A DNA stretch of 64,000 bases from Bacillus sp. OK048 (GCF_900103525.1 NZ_FNHN01000006.1:248001-312000), one strand, 5' to 3'; counted from the first letter of the stretch, positions 1-8,499 are shown. Made by a program: numbers and translations. The notes: a model not told the origin generated them from the letters alone.

Positions 1-127
1 CCTCCTCGGCGCTAAAGCGCCTGCGGGGTCTCCCCTGTCCCGTCCTCCTGCAGGAGTCTCGCGCCTTCCGCAAAAATCAACGAGTTAAAATATCAACATT
101 ACCCTTTAACACAGCCTTTTAATAAAT
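1..127. repeat. GC-rich intergenic repeat element (left end cut)
   Basis: GC-rich non-coding DNA with short inverted repeats (for example GGCGCTAAAGCGCC and CTCCTGCAGGAG), ending in an AT-rich tail with AACACAGCCT just before the 3' end of the peptidase gene. The same arrangement (GAGTC, GCGC, TT, CGC, then AAAAT and AACACAGCCT) recurs at 58737-58836, again at the 3' end of a minus-strand gene. It resembles dispersed intergenic repeats of Bacillaceae; that family assignment is from memory. No coding potential seen. Confidence 0.5.
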
Positions 128-130
128 TTC

Positions 131-847
131 TCATTTACGTTCAATGACGATTGCTTGTGATCCCATTTGTTCCCAAGATGCGATGAATTTTTCTTTGTTT
201 ACCTTTTTGTTCTTCGTTCCGTAGGGATCATTTAGATAGATGTATTCCTGGTCGTAGCCGGTAATAACCGCACTATGCATTTTAAACGAAATCTCTACCG
301 ACCCTTGTGGAGTAGACCATGTATTGACAGTTGGTATTGGTGAAAAGCTCGTTGTAGTAATTACCCAAACAGGCAGACCTTGACTGACCTTTTCCAAAAC
401 GACAGAAAAAGGATAGTTTGATAGATTTTGAACCTTCAACTGATTATTGACATTGGTATTCGCCAAATAAAAAATAGGTCCATGGTAGACACCTAACCCA
501 GGACCATCTTCCATATTGCCGACAAACCCCATATTGGGATTTCCGCTTTTCCCATCATCGTAGAGAAGAGGAACCTTTGGGATTTGTGCGGCGAGTTCGT
601 TTTTAGTCACATCGATTCCCCAATAGTGAAGTAACATTGCCAAACTGGTTACTTCGCAGCCGTTAAATAACCGGGGTTCTTCCATTTGATTAAGTAAAGG
701 TACATCCAATTGGATTTCTTCGGCTAACACCACTTTTGTGAAGGGAGTAGCAACTGCTTCTTCTTCGTTACGTCCTGTTCCCACGTCTGCTAATATAGAA
801 AAACACAAAACTAGTACACTAAAACCATATAAAACAACCTTTTTCAC
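131..847 (-). CDS. C39-family peptidase-like secreted or membrane-anchored protein
   Basis: A hydrophobic N-terminal segment (about residues 4-21) suggests a signal peptide or anchor. The rest matches the peptidase C39-like (papain fold, YvpB-type) domain: candidate nucleophile C64 in NGCEVTS, H191 in MHSAVITGYD and D207 in LNDPYG. I chose the GTG at 847 because GTGGAGG lies at normal distance upstream; an in-frame GTG at 862 is possible. It follows motB by about 27 bp with no visible terminator, so it may be co-transcribed with motAB. Substrate unknown; a role in cell-wall passage or surface-protein processing near the motor is only inference. Confidence 0.8.
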   Translation of the reverse strand: MKKVVLYGFSVLVLCFSILADVGTGRNEEEAVATPFTKVVLAEEIQLDVPLLNQMEEPRLFNGCEVTSLAMLLHYWGIDVTKNELAAQIPKVPLLYDDGKSGNPNMGFVGNMEDGPGLGVYHGPIFYLANTNVNNQLKVQNLSNYPFSVVLEKVSQGLPVWVITTTSFSPIPTVNTWSTPQGSVEISFKMHSAVITGYDQEYIYLNDPYGTKNKKVNKEKFIASWEQMGSQAIVIERK

Positions 848-874
848 AGTTGCGTCCTCCACTCCCTAGAATTT

Positions 875-1612
875 TTAACTACCTCGTAAAATCACCACGG
901 TTACCCGACGATTTGACTGACGGTTTTCATCCGAATCATTTGGATAAAGGGGCTGAAATTCTCCAAACCCTGAAAATTGCAACCGATTTGCTTGAACCCC
1001 TTGTGACTCAAAATAGTGGAGAACGCTTGCTGCTCGAGCGGCGGACAATTCCCAATTGGAAGTATAGATGGTATTGTGTGCCGGAACATTGTCCGTATGA
1101 CCTTCAATGCTTATCGGATTGGGAACGGTATTAATCAGGCCGATGAGCCCGTTTAAAGTTTGATAGGAGCGTTCTTTTAAATCCGCTCTTCCAGAATCAA
1201 ATAACACCACATCTTTTAAGGACACTTCAATTCCCTTTTTTGTTTCTAAGAGAGTGACCATATCCTCTAGGCTGTTGTTTTTGATGTAGCCTTCAAGTTG
1301 TTTCTTCAATACATCGAGTTCTTCGTCATTTGTTTCGCCTTTTACTTCTACTTCCGGCAAACCCACCTCCGGTTGTGGAGAAGAAGGGTTCGGAGATAAA
1401 CCCGCTTGTTGATTGTCAATCTTTGTCCCTGTTAATTCAGATTGAAAGGATTCCATGATGGACTGATACTTTACCTTGTCAACGGTACTTGCAGCATATA
1501 AGACGATAAATAATGCTAGTAACAACGTTAATAGGTCGGCATATGGAATCAGCCAAGATTCATCTACATGATCTTCATGGTCAGAGGTAAAGGCTCTTTT
1601 CCGTTTTCTCAT
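875..1612 (-). CDS. motB: Flagellar motor stator protein MotB
   Basis: 245 residues. The N-terminus has the typical DESWLIPYADLLTLLLALF segment, where the aspartate of PYAD is the ion-carrying residue at the start of the single membrane helix. The C-terminal OmpA/MotB peptidoglycan-binding domain (about residues 120-243) carries ISIEGHTDNVP and NRRV motifs. It forms the stator with MotA and anchors it to the wall. The start overlaps the motA stop (ATGA), implying translational coupling. H+ versus Na+ use (MotB versus MotS) cannot be settled by eye. Confidence 0.93.
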   Translation of the reverse strand: MRKRKRAFTSDHEDHVDESWLIPYADLLTLLLALFIVLYAASTVDKVKYQSIMESFQSELTGTKIDNQQAGLSPNPSSPQPEVGLPEVEVKGETNDEELDVLKKQLEGYIKNNSLEDMVTLLETKKGIEVSLKDVVLFDSGRADLKERSYQTLNGLIGLINTVPNPISIEGHTDNVPAHNTIYTSNWELSAARAASVLHYFESQGVQANRLQFSGFGEFQPLYPNDSDENRQSNRRVTVVILRGS

Positions 1613-2412
1613 GCCGATTTCTCCTCAAAATGATGATCCTGTTCCATTTCCTTTTCTACTATTTTGCGTTCAGACGGAGGGATATGGACCGTCAGCTTTT
1701 TCTCCAAGGCACTCGGTAAAACTCCCTGATAAATGGAGAGCAGCCCTTCAATGATAATCAGCTTTAATTCTTGCTCTTGTTTGGAAAGACGCTTTAATTT
1801 GTTCGCTAATGGATGCCATAGTACATAACCGGAAAAAATCCCAAGTAAGGTTGCAATGAATGCAGCTGAAATCGAATGACCGATTTTTTCTATTTCGGAT
1901 AATGAACCGAGAGCAGCAATTAGACCAACTACGGCCCCGAGTACACCAAGAGTCGGAGCATACGTGCCTGCTTGAGTAAAAATAAGGGCGCCTGTTTTAT
2001 GACGCTGCTCAATTGCCTCGACTTCATCAAATAAAACTTCCTCAATAAATTCGACATCATAGCCATCGATGATCATTTCGAGCCCCTTTTTAAAAAAAGG
2101 ATCGTCAGTTGTTTCAGCAATTTCCTCTAAAGCTAAAAAGCCTTCTTTTTTGGCCATTTCTGCACATTCTATTAATCTAGCAACCTGTTCTGCTTTTGAA
2201 GGAAGTTTAGGTTCAAACAGAGCAATTTTTAACAATTTCGGAAATTTTTTAATTTCTCGAAACGGAAATGCAATAAGCACGGCAGCTGCTGTTCCGCCAA
2301 AAATAATCAGGTATGCCGCTGGATTGTTCAAGGATGCAAGTGGTGCTCCTTTTAAAATCATCCCAATACCAACTGCGAGGAGTGCCAACAAAATTCCAAA
2401 AATACTAGACAT
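1609..2412 (-). CDS. motA: Flagellar motor stator protein MotA
   Basis: 267 residues with four predicted membrane segments (roughly 5-22, 30-50, 145-170 and 180-200) and the family-typical stretch TFAPTLGVLGAVVGLI-like (here YAPTLGVLGAVVGLIAALG). Its cytoplasmic loop contacts FliG to generate torque. CAAAGGAGA precedes the ATG. The gene is divergent from yaaR-flgF-flgG and forms an operon with motB. I see no good sigma-D promoter in the short intergenic region. The MotP alternative cannot be excluded. Confidence 0.93.
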   Translation of the reverse strand: MSSIFGILLALLAVGIGMILKGAPLASLNNPAAYLIIFGGTAAAVLIAFPFREIKKFPKLLKIALFEPKLPSKAEQVARLIECAEMAKKEGFLALEEIAETTDDPFFKKGLEMIIDGYDVEFIEEVLFDEVEAIEQRHKTGALIFTQAGTYAPTLGVLGAVVGLIAALGSLSEIEKIGHSISAAFIATLLGIFSGYVLWHPLANKLKRLSKQEQELKLIIIEGLLSIYQGVLPSALEKKLTVHIPPSERKIVEKEMEQDHHFEEKSA

Positions 2413-2500
2413 AAAATTCTCCTTTGGTTTATCTTTAATTTAGTTTAAAAAAATTTCATTCTCCATGAAACGGAAAAATTCGACCGAAAGGGGTATCCGC

Positions 2501-2938
2501 TTGAAGATCCAACAAAGCCAAGCTATCAGTCAGGATCGCTTTATTCCTGTGCGGGAGAAAGGGAAAGAATCCCCTTCTTTTCAACAGATTTATCAAGAAA
2601 CACAATTTGATTTAACGCAGGATCGTTTGCAAACTCTCCTCAAAGGTCTGGATCAAAACGGTATTCGTTTAAGCACTTCTCAATCTGTAAAAGATTTACT
2701 GGCGTATAAACAAAGCATTCAAGACTTTTTAAAAGAAGTCGTTCAAAATGGTTACTCCATTGAAGAGTATCGGTCATTTCACTCCAATGGTAGAGATAAA
2801 AGGCTAAAATTAATTAAACAAATTGATCAGCAGTTGATCAAACTTTCCGAGCAGGTGATGGAAAAACAAACTGGCTCTGTTGACCTTTTGAAGACGATTG
2901 GTGAAATTAAAGGACTGTTAGTAAATTTATACATGTAG
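2501..2938 (+). CDS. yaaR: YaaR family (DUF327) protein
   Basis: About 145 residues from the TTG at 2501, chosen because GAAAGGGG lies 7 bp upstream; an in-frame ATG at 2465 lacks a comparable site. It is largely helical and matches the YaaR/DUF327 family (for example the FLKEVVQNGY and LLVNLYM regions). No enzymatic motif. Function is not established as far as I know. It is 14 bp upstream of flgF and thus probably co-transcribed with two rod genes, which suggests a flagellum-related job here. Confidence 0.8.
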   Translation: MKIQQSQAISQDRFIPVREKGKESPSFQQIYQETQFDLTQDRLQTLLKGLDQNGIRLSTSQSVKDLLAYKQSIQDFLKEVVQNGYSIEEYRSFHSNGRDKRLKLIKQIDQQLIKLSEQVMEKQTGSVDLLKTIGEIKGLLVNLYM

Positions 2939-2952
2939 AGAGGAGCACGACT

Positions 2953-3795
2953 ATGCTACGAGGAATTGATACCGCTACATCCGGGATGATTGCGTTACAG
3001 AGAAGACAAAATGCACTAACGAATAATTTGGCTAATGTCGAAACCCCAGGTTTTAAACAGGATTCAAGTCCGCTGCGTTCCTTCCCGGAAATGTTACTAG
3101 AACGCATTCGGCAAACAGAACCTTCGGGAAAAACGCCAAAGATCGGTACACTGTCCATGGGGGTCTATAATCAAGAAACGTTACCACTTTTTTCACAGGG
3201 GAGTCTAGTGACTAGCAACATGCCTTATGATGTCGCGATAAACGACCAAGCGGTGCCGCCTAGGTTAGAAAACGGGGAATACATAAAACCAGCTGCTTTT
3301 TTTGCCGTGCAAACCGCTGATGGCAGTTTCCAATTCACGCGAAATGGAAGGTTCTCGGTAAATCAAAATGGGCAGTTGACAACTTCGTCTGGAGATTTGG
3401 TTTTAGGGAAAAATGGCAGACCCATATCGGACCAAGAATTGACTTCTGGAAATGTGTTGATCCGAAATAATGGGGATATTATCGTTAACCCGGATGACCC
3501 AGCACGTGCACGAACGGTTGCTTCACTTGGAATCATGGTGGTCAATGACCCGAATCAATTAGTTAAAAAAGATAATGGTTTATATGAGCTAGAGGGGGCA
3601 GCACCCGCTATGCTGGCACAGACTCTCCCTGCAGGTTTACAGCTGCACCATAAAATGATCGAGCAATCAAACGTTGATACATCTCAAACGATTACCGAAA
3701 TGATGACAAATATTCGGTTGTATGAGGCGAATCAAAAGGTACTTCAAGCGTACGATAAAACACTAGAACAATTAAATACGATTGGAAGGGTATAA
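2953..3795 (+). CDS. flgF: Flagellar basal-body rod protein FlgF/FlhO type
   Basis: 280 residues. The N-terminal rod motif (ALTNNLANVETPGFKQD, about residues 23-39) and the C-terminal FlgE/F/G signature (SNVDTSQTITEMMTNIRLYEAN) are both present. It is a distal rod component exported by the flagellar type III apparatus without a Sec signal. It corresponds to B. subtilis FlhO, which together with FlhP completes the rod. GAGAGGAG precedes the ATG. It is followed after 5 bp by its partner gene. Confidence 0.88.
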   Translation: MLRGIDTATSGMIALQRRQNALTNNLANVETPGFKQDSSPLRSFPEMLLERIRQTEPSGKTPKIGTLSMGVYNQETLPLFSQGSLVTSNMPYDVAINDQAVPPRLENGEYIKPAAFFAVQTADGSFQFTRNGRFSVNQNGQLTTSSGDLVLGKNGRPISDQELTSGNVLIRNNGDIIVNPDDPARARTVASLGIMVVNDPNQLVKKDNGLYELEGAAPAMLAQTLPAGLQLHHKMIEQSNVDTSQTITEMMTNIRLYEANQKVLQAYDKTLEQLNTIGRV

Positions 3796-3800
3796 AAGCT

Positions 3801-4577
3801 ATGAATACATCTTTATTTATTGCTTCGTCTGGTGTTCGCGCCTACCAAGGGAAGTTAGATACCATCGCCAATAATATTTCAAATGTGGAATTGACAGGAT
3901 TTAAGCGCAGAGAAGCCGTTTTTAGTGAAAATTTAACCGTTTCGATGCAAAACCAAGCAGAGCAGCAAAAGGAGATGGGACGTCTGTCTCCTCTAGGCAT
4001 TCGAACTACTTTTGGAGCGCGTATAGCGGCAACACCATTGGATGAAACTCAAGGCGCGCCAAAGCAAACAGATCAACCCTTTGATTTCATGGTCGAAGGA
4101 AACGGTTTTTTTCGAGTACAACGAACAACAGGAACAACAACGGAAATTTTGTATACGAGAGGTGGAGCCTTTCAGCAATCTCCTGTTGGCGGGGGAAGAT
4201 TTCAGCTAGTAAACGCCCATGGTGATGTGCTACTTGATCAAAATCAAAATCCCATTGAATGGAGCACGGACAATGGATTTGTGGTGGCAACCGATGGAAC
4301 CGTTACGGGGACAAACCAGCAAATCGGATTGGTCGACTTCAGTAATCCACAGTTGTTAAAGGATGATGGCGGAGTTTACCGGTTAACAGGTGGAGCTGTT
4401 ACCGCTGTGAATGCTAATTATCAAATCAAACAAGGCTTTTTAGAATCTTCGAATGTGGATTTAAATCAGGAAATGACCGATATGATCAAAGCACAAAGGG
4501 GCTATCAAGCAAATGCCCGGGCGCTTAGTTATGCAGATCAAATGATGGGAATCGCGAATGGAATTATGAGGACATAG
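3801..4577 (+). CDS. flgG: Flagellar basal-body rod protein FlgG/FlhP type
   Basis: 258 residues with the N-terminal motif ANNISNVELTGFKRR, a central domain of the FlgF/G/hook type, and the C-terminal motif SNVDLNQEMTDMIKAQRGYQ. It is the distal rod (B. subtilis FlhP-like) on which the hook assembles. It ends the yaaR-flgF-flgG operon; a hairpin terminator follows. The FlgF versus FlgG split between this gene and the preceding one rests on gene order and similarity to the FlhO-FlhP pair. Confidence 0.88.
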   Translation: MNTSLFIASSGVRAYQGKLDTIANNISNVELTGFKRREAVFSENLTVSMQNQAEQQKEMGRLSPLGIRTTFGARIAATPLDETQGAPKQTDQPFDFMVEGNGFFRVQRTTGTTTEILYTRGGAFQQSPVGGGRFQLVNAHGDVLLDQNQNPIEWSTDNGFVVATDGTVTGTNQQIGLVDFSNPQLLKDDGGVYRLTGGAVTAVNANYQIKQGFLESSNVDLNQEMTDMIKAQRGYQANARALSYADQMMGIANGIMRT

Positions 4578-4595
4578 TGGAATGTATACCAATTT

Positions 4596-4628
4596 AGCGG
4601 CGGCTGTTCAGGCGGCCGTTTCTTTTTT
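4596..4628 (+). terminator. Intrinsic terminator after flgG
   Basis: AGCGGC pairs with GCCGTT around an inner CTG-TT-CAG hairpin, followed by TCTTTTTT. It lies 19 bp after the flgG stop and before the flgM promoter. Confidence 0.7.
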
Positions 4629-4649
4629 GTGAAAAAATGAGAATTACTC

Positions 4650-4677
4650 TAAACATTCAGCAATAAACTGCCGATAC
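4650..4677 (+). promoter_or_regulatory. Sigma-D promoter of flgM-flgN-flgK-flgL
   Basis: TAAA at 4650-4653 and GCCGATAC at 4670-4677 with a 16-bp spacer match the SigD consensus (TAAA, about 15 bp, GCCGATAT). It is 35 bp upstream of flgM. Known logic: SigD drives its own anti-sigma factor and the late hook-filament genes. Confidence 0.85.
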
Positions 4678-4712
4678 AAAAAGTATGGATAGAGTTAAAA
4701 GGAGCGGACGTT

Positions 4713-4979
4713 ATGAAAATTAATCCGATAAATCGAATCGATACTGTTTATCAAGCCTATCAAAAACAACAACCGAACCGGTCTGAAGCAACGAAACAGC
4801 CTCAAACGGATAAGGTAGAGCTATCAAGCGAAGCTCAACTGCAAATTCAAAAAGAAAAAGATGCAAAAATAGAGCAGTTGAAAAGTCAAATTGCCAATGG
4901 CACTTACAAAGTAGACAGTGAAAAGTTAGCGGAAAAATTACTCTCAGCTTGGAAGTCAGGTGCGAAAATCGATGAATAG
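4713..4979 (+). CDS. flgM: Anti-sigma-D factor FlgM
   Basis: 88 residues, typical length. The N-terminus (MKINPINRIDTVYQAYQKQ) and the C-terminal helix region with DKVELSSEAQ and KIEQLKSQIANGTYKVD match FlgM. It binds and inhibits SigD until the hook-basal body is complete, then is exported. AAAAGGAGCGG precedes the start. It lies directly behind the sigma-D promoter and overlaps flgN, as in B. subtilis. Its target SigD is encoded at the far end of the cluster. Confidence 0.9.
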   Translation: MKINPINRIDTVYQAYQKQQPNRSEATKQPQTDKVELSSEAQLQIQKEKDAKIEQLKSQIANGTYKVDSEKLAEKLLSAWKSGAKIDE

Positions 4980-5442
4980 CCTCACAGAAGTTTTGCAGAT
5001 GTTAACCGACCTGCATATCACATTATTAGAGACCGCAAAGAAAAAGCAGGACATCTTAATTTCTGCAGAAATCAATCCGTTGCTTGCTGTCATGGCGGAT
5101 GAATCTAAGCTCATCAAAAAAATCAAAGAAGCAGATGAGCTGAGGATGGAAGTATTAGAACACGACAAACCCTATCTTCCCCTTTCGAAGTTAATTGAAC
5201 AACAGCCTGACGGAGTGACAAAAGCGGAGTGGACGTCGAAAGTGAAATTACTTCAGCGTTTATTTGAAGAAATTGATCATGTAAACAAACATAATCAGCA
5301 ATTGATTCAGCAGTCGTTAACCTATACACAGTTTATGATCGAGCAAATGATACCACAATCAAAGGATTCGGGTCTTTATAGTTCAGAAGCGGAAGCACAG
5401 GATTCAAGAGAATATGCTCGTTTGTTTGATTTAAAAGCATAG
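4972..5442 (+). CDS. flgN: Flagellar export chaperone FlgN
   Basis: 156 residues, mostly helical, matching FlgN (YvyG), the chaperone for the hook-filament junction proteins FlgK and FlgL encoded next. The ATG at 4972 overlaps the flgM stop by 8 bp and has AGGTG 9 bp upstream; a GTG at 4960 is an alternative. The region about residues 40-70 (ADESKLIKKIKEADELR) and the ENQ-type helices are family-like. Recognition depends partly on context. Confidence 0.85.
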   Translation: MNSLTEVLQMLTDLHITLLETAKKKQDILISAEINPLLAVMADESKLIKKIKEADELRMEVLEHDKPYLPLSKLIEQQPDGVTKAEWTSKVKLLQRLFEEIDHVNKHNQQLIQQSLTYTQFMIEQMIPQSKDSGLYSSEAEAQDSREYARLFDLKA

Positions 5443-5454
5443 GGGAGAAAAAAG

Positions 5455-6921
5455 ATGTACTCAACCTTTCATGGATTAGAAATCGGAAAAAGAGCAATTT
5501 TATCCCAACAAACTGCACTTAGTACAACAGGACATAACATCGCCAACGCAAACACGAAGGGGTACACGCGGCAAGAAGCTGTACTGCAGGCTACCCGACC
5601 ACTGGCCTCACCAAATCCCAATAATGGAACGCTCCCGATGCAAATGGGAACGGGTGTGGAGGTTTCGGAGTTTCGGAGGATTCGCGAGAGTTATTTAGAT
5701 AACCAATTTCAGAACGAACAGCAAAAAGCTGGATATTGGGAAGCAAAAGCAAATTCTCTCTCTCAGCTTGAAGATGTTTTTAACGAACTTTCAGATTCGG
5801 GCTTAAGCAGCTCCCTCAATCGTTTTTGGCAAGGTCTGCAGGAGCTTTCAAAACAACCTGAAAGTATATCTGCAAGAGTAGTTGTCGTAGCGAATGGAAA
5901 AGAGGTAGCCAGTAACTTAAATCAAATCTTTTCGGGTATAGCAGATTACGAAAAAAGTCTGACAGATCAGCTACAAGTAAAAGCGAATGAAGTGAATGCA
6001 GCGGCAAATGAAATTGCTACTTTAAATCAACAAATTGCACAAAATATTGGTGCTGGGAAACAACCCAATGATTTGCTTGATCGCCGCGATTTACTGCTTG
6101 ATAACCTTTCTAAAATCGCTAACATCGAAGTTACCCCAACCGTAAATGGAAAGGTCGATGTGTCGATTAGTGGTGTAAAGTTGGTAGAAGGGAATTCCGC
6201 CAACACATTTACAGTGAATCCTCAAGATGGCGGGGCTAAAATTGCTGGTAATCTTGTTGAATTAAAAGGCGGAGAAATCAAGGGATTACTTGAAACACTT
6301 GGTTATATGGATGCAACGGGTACAACCGTTGGAAGGATTCCTGAGTTAAAAACAAGTATCAATCTTTTGGCAACGACGATCGCAGAAAGCATGAATGCGA
6401 TTCATGCGGGTGATCAGGCAAGGAATTTGGATGATGTTCAAGCGAGAAGTGAGGATCCAACTGCGCCATTAGAAAAATTACTGTTTTTTGTCGATAAAGA
6501 TGATCCGACACAGCCTCCGAAGGATGCTGGAAATATCATCATCAATCCAGCTTTGGTTGACTACCCTGCTAAAGTGGCGGCTGCTTCCTCTGATAATATT
6601 GGGGATGGCTCTAATGCAACTCTGATGAGTGATGTGTTTTTTCAAAAAATAGATATTGGTGGAACGAACACGACTATTGGTGATTTTTATAAAAAGGTCA
6701 TTGGCCAATTAGGAACCGACGTTCTAGGAGCACAGTTATCAGGTGAAAATGCCACGGCGATGGTCCAAATGGTAGACAATCGTAGACAGTCTGTTTCTGG
6801 AGTTTCGATTGACGAAGAAATGACAAATATGATTCGATACCAGCAAGCCTATAATGCTGCTGCACGTTATGTGTCTGCGGTAAACGATCTATTAAATACC
6901 TTGATTAACGGAATGAAGTAA
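5455..6921 (+). CDS. flgK: Hook-filament junction protein FlgK (HAP1)
   Basis: 488 residues. The N-terminal rod/hook motif (TTGHNIANANTKGYTRQ, about residues 24-40) and the C-terminal helix with SGVSIDEEMTNMIRYQQAYNAAARYVSAVNDLLNTLI are diagnostic. It is exported by the flagellar apparatus and forms the first junction layer between hook and filament. GGGGAG precedes the ATG; the gene follows flgN by 12 bp. Confidence 0.94.
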   Translation: MYSTFHGLEIGKRAILSQQTALSTTGHNIANANTKGYTRQEAVLQATRPLASPNPNNGTLPMQMGTGVEVSEFRRIRESYLDNQFQNEQQKAGYWEAKANSLSQLEDVFNELSDSGLSSSLNRFWQGLQELSKQPESISARVVVVANGKEVASNLNQIFSGIADYEKSLTDQLQVKANEVNAAANEIATLNQQIAQNIGAGKQPNDLLDRRDLLLDNLSKIANIEVTPTVNGKVDVSISGVKLVEGNSANTFTVNPQDGGAKIAGNLVELKGGEIKGLLETLGYMDATGTTVGRIPELKTSINLLATTIAESMNAIHAGDQARNLDDVQARSEDPTAPLEKLLFFVDKDDPTQPPKDAGNIIINPALVDYPAKVAAASSDNIGDGSNATLMSDVFFQKIDIGGTNTTIGDFYKKVIGQLGTDVLGAQLSGENATAMVQMVDNRRQSVSGVSIDEEMTNMIRYQQAYNAAARYVSAVNDLLNTLINGMK

Positions 6922-6955
6922 AGGACGTAGATTATGACAAGGGAGGAGGAGTAGA

Positions 6956-7834
6956 ATGCGCGTTACACATCAAATGCTGAGCCAGCAATTTATTCAAAAT
7001 TTAAATCGTAATAATACCTCTATGGAGAAACTTCAGGGACAAATATCCTCTGGGAAAAAGTTCGAAAAGATATCGGATCAACCTGGTGACGCACTAAAAG
7101 GATTAACCTATCGTTCCTCCCTTAGTCATGTTGAGCAATTTCAAAAAAATGCACAAGATGGAATCGATTGGAGCACAGCGATGGATGGTGCACTTGGGAA
7201 TGTCACCGATGTTCTACATCGCGTTCGCGAGCTAACGGTAGAGGCCAGTAATGATACTGTAAATAGCAGCGACCGAAAAAATATCGCAGTTGAAATTCGC
7301 TCCCTGATTCAGCAGGTGGGGAATATTGCGAATACAGCGTATGGCAGTGGTTACCTCTTTTCGGGAACAGATCTGAATACTCAGCCGTATCAATATGATA
7401 CGTTACAGCAGACGAGTGACAACGGAAAAGAATGGACGATCGGCCAAGGAATCAATGTAAATGGAAAAGTTCATGCTTCTTCCGTATTTGGATTTGAAGT
7501 TGACGGGGAAAACTTATTTAAAACAATGGAGAATCTTGCTCAAACCTTAGAAAATGGGGAAAATCCAGGTTCATTACTGAATTCGGTAGACAAACAAATG
7601 GATAACCTGATTACGCAACGGACCATTGTCGGAACCAATCAAAATTTACTGGAACTGGCGGCCAATAAATTGGATCAAGCCCAATTTTTAAATAAAAAGA
7701 TGCTGTCAAATACTGAGGATACGGATATTACTAAAGCCTTTACTGAATTGACCTTGCAAGAAACAGCTTTAAAAGCTGCGCTAACCGCTGGTGGTAAAAT
7801 CATGCAGTTAAGTTTAGCTGACTTTTTACGATAA
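6956..7834 (+). CDS. flgL: Hook-filament junction protein FlgL (HAP3)
   Basis: 292 residues with a flagellin-like N-terminus (MRVTHQMLSQQFIQNL, QISSGKKFEKISDQP) and a short middle domain, typical of FlgL. It forms the second junction layer carrying the filament. GGGAGGAGGAG precedes the ATG. A hairpin follows the gene. In B. subtilis fliW and csrA come next; here a PilZ gene does. Confidence 0.93.
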   Translation: MRVTHQMLSQQFIQNLNRNNTSMEKLQGQISSGKKFEKISDQPGDALKGLTYRSSLSHVEQFQKNAQDGIDWSTAMDGALGNVTDVLHRVRELTVEASNDTVNSSDRKNIAVEIRSLIQQVGNIANTAYGSGYLFSGTDLNTQPYQYDTLQQTSDNGKEWTIGQGINVNGKVHASSVFGFEVDGENLFKTMENLAQTLENGENPGSLLNSVDKQMDNLITQRTIVGTNQNLLELAANKLDQAQFLNKKMLSNTEDTDITKAFTELTLQETALKAALTAGGKIMQLSLADFLR

Positions 7835-7851
7835 AAAATAGTTTTCGGATT

Positions 7852-7888
7852 TCCCCATCTTCCCTTTTGAGATGGGGATGTCTTATTT
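7852..7888 (+). terminator. Possible terminator after flgL
   Basis: TCCCCATCT pairs perfectly with AGATGGGGA around a 9-nt loop. The following tract (TGTCTTATTT) is a poor U-run, so termination may be partial. Confidence 0.45.
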
Positions 7889-7910
7889 CATCATAAAATG
7901 AGGAGGAAGT

Positions 7911-8402
7911 ATGGAAGCGTATTTGATTTTACTAATAGTAGCTGCTGTGATCATCGTTTCTTCTATTCTATATTTAGCTAGACGAAAAGAATGGAAGAAA
8001 CAAAAAAAGCTAAATAAAGAAGAGAAACAGACCAATCAAAGAGACAATTTCAGACTACGCGTGATGATCAAAAATTCAATTATGGAAGTTCTCAAAGTTG
8101 GAAGTATCGATGTGAATCAAAATGATTATTGTGAGATCGAGGATATAAGTGCAGGTGGAGCAGGAATCATCTCCTATTATGATTTTTCTTTAAAGCAACA
8201 GGTATACGTTAGGGTTCATTTTTACCTAAATGATGAGGAATTCTCATTAGAAGGGAGAATCGTTCGAAAAATCGAAAGAATCAATAGAAGTAGTTTTTTT
8301 TATGGCATTCAATTTTTAAATCTATCTAGTAGTGATGAAAAGCGATTGGTGAAAGAAATCTTTGCAATGGAAAACCAGCGAAGAAAAATTGCAATAAAAT
8401 AA
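7911..8402 (+). CDS. Membrane-anchored PilZ domain protein (predicted c-di-GMP receptor)
   Basis: 163 residues: one N-terminal membrane helix (about 4-22), a Lys/Glu-rich linker (23-42), then a PilZ domain. Both ligand-binding signatures are intact: R44-D-N-F-R48 (RxxxR) and D78-I-S80-A-G-G83 (D/NxSxxG). It should bind cyclic di-GMP at the inner face of the membrane. GAGGAGG precedes the ATG. Its place between flgL and hag suggests that it links cyclic di-GMP to flagellin production or motor/filament behaviour; no direct evidence in sequence. It is not YcgR-like in length, since the N-terminal YcgR domain is absent. Confidence 0.85.
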   Translation: MEAYLILLIVAAVIIVSSILYLARRKEWKKQKKLNKEEKQTNQRDNFRLRVMIKNSIMEVLKVGSIDVNQNDYCEIEDISAGGAGIISYYDFSLKQQVYVRVHFYLNDEEFSLEGRIVRKIERINRSSFFYGIQFLNLSSSDEKRLVKEIFAMENQRRKIAIK

Positions 8403-8422
8403 AAAGTTTTTCTATTATCCCC

Positions 8423-8450
8423 TCTACTTCCTCTAAATTCATGTCGATAT
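8423..8450 (+). promoter_or_regulatory. Probable sigma-D promoter of hag
   Basis: GTCGATAT at 8443-8450 matches the SigD -10 element at 7 of 8 positions; the -35 position (TCTA at 8423) is weak. It is 50 bp upstream of the flagellin start, in a gene class always read by SigD. Confidence 0.55.
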
Positions 8451-8499
8451 ATAAGAATAGAGAGGGAAAATATTCCTCAACTATAGGAGGGTACATAAA

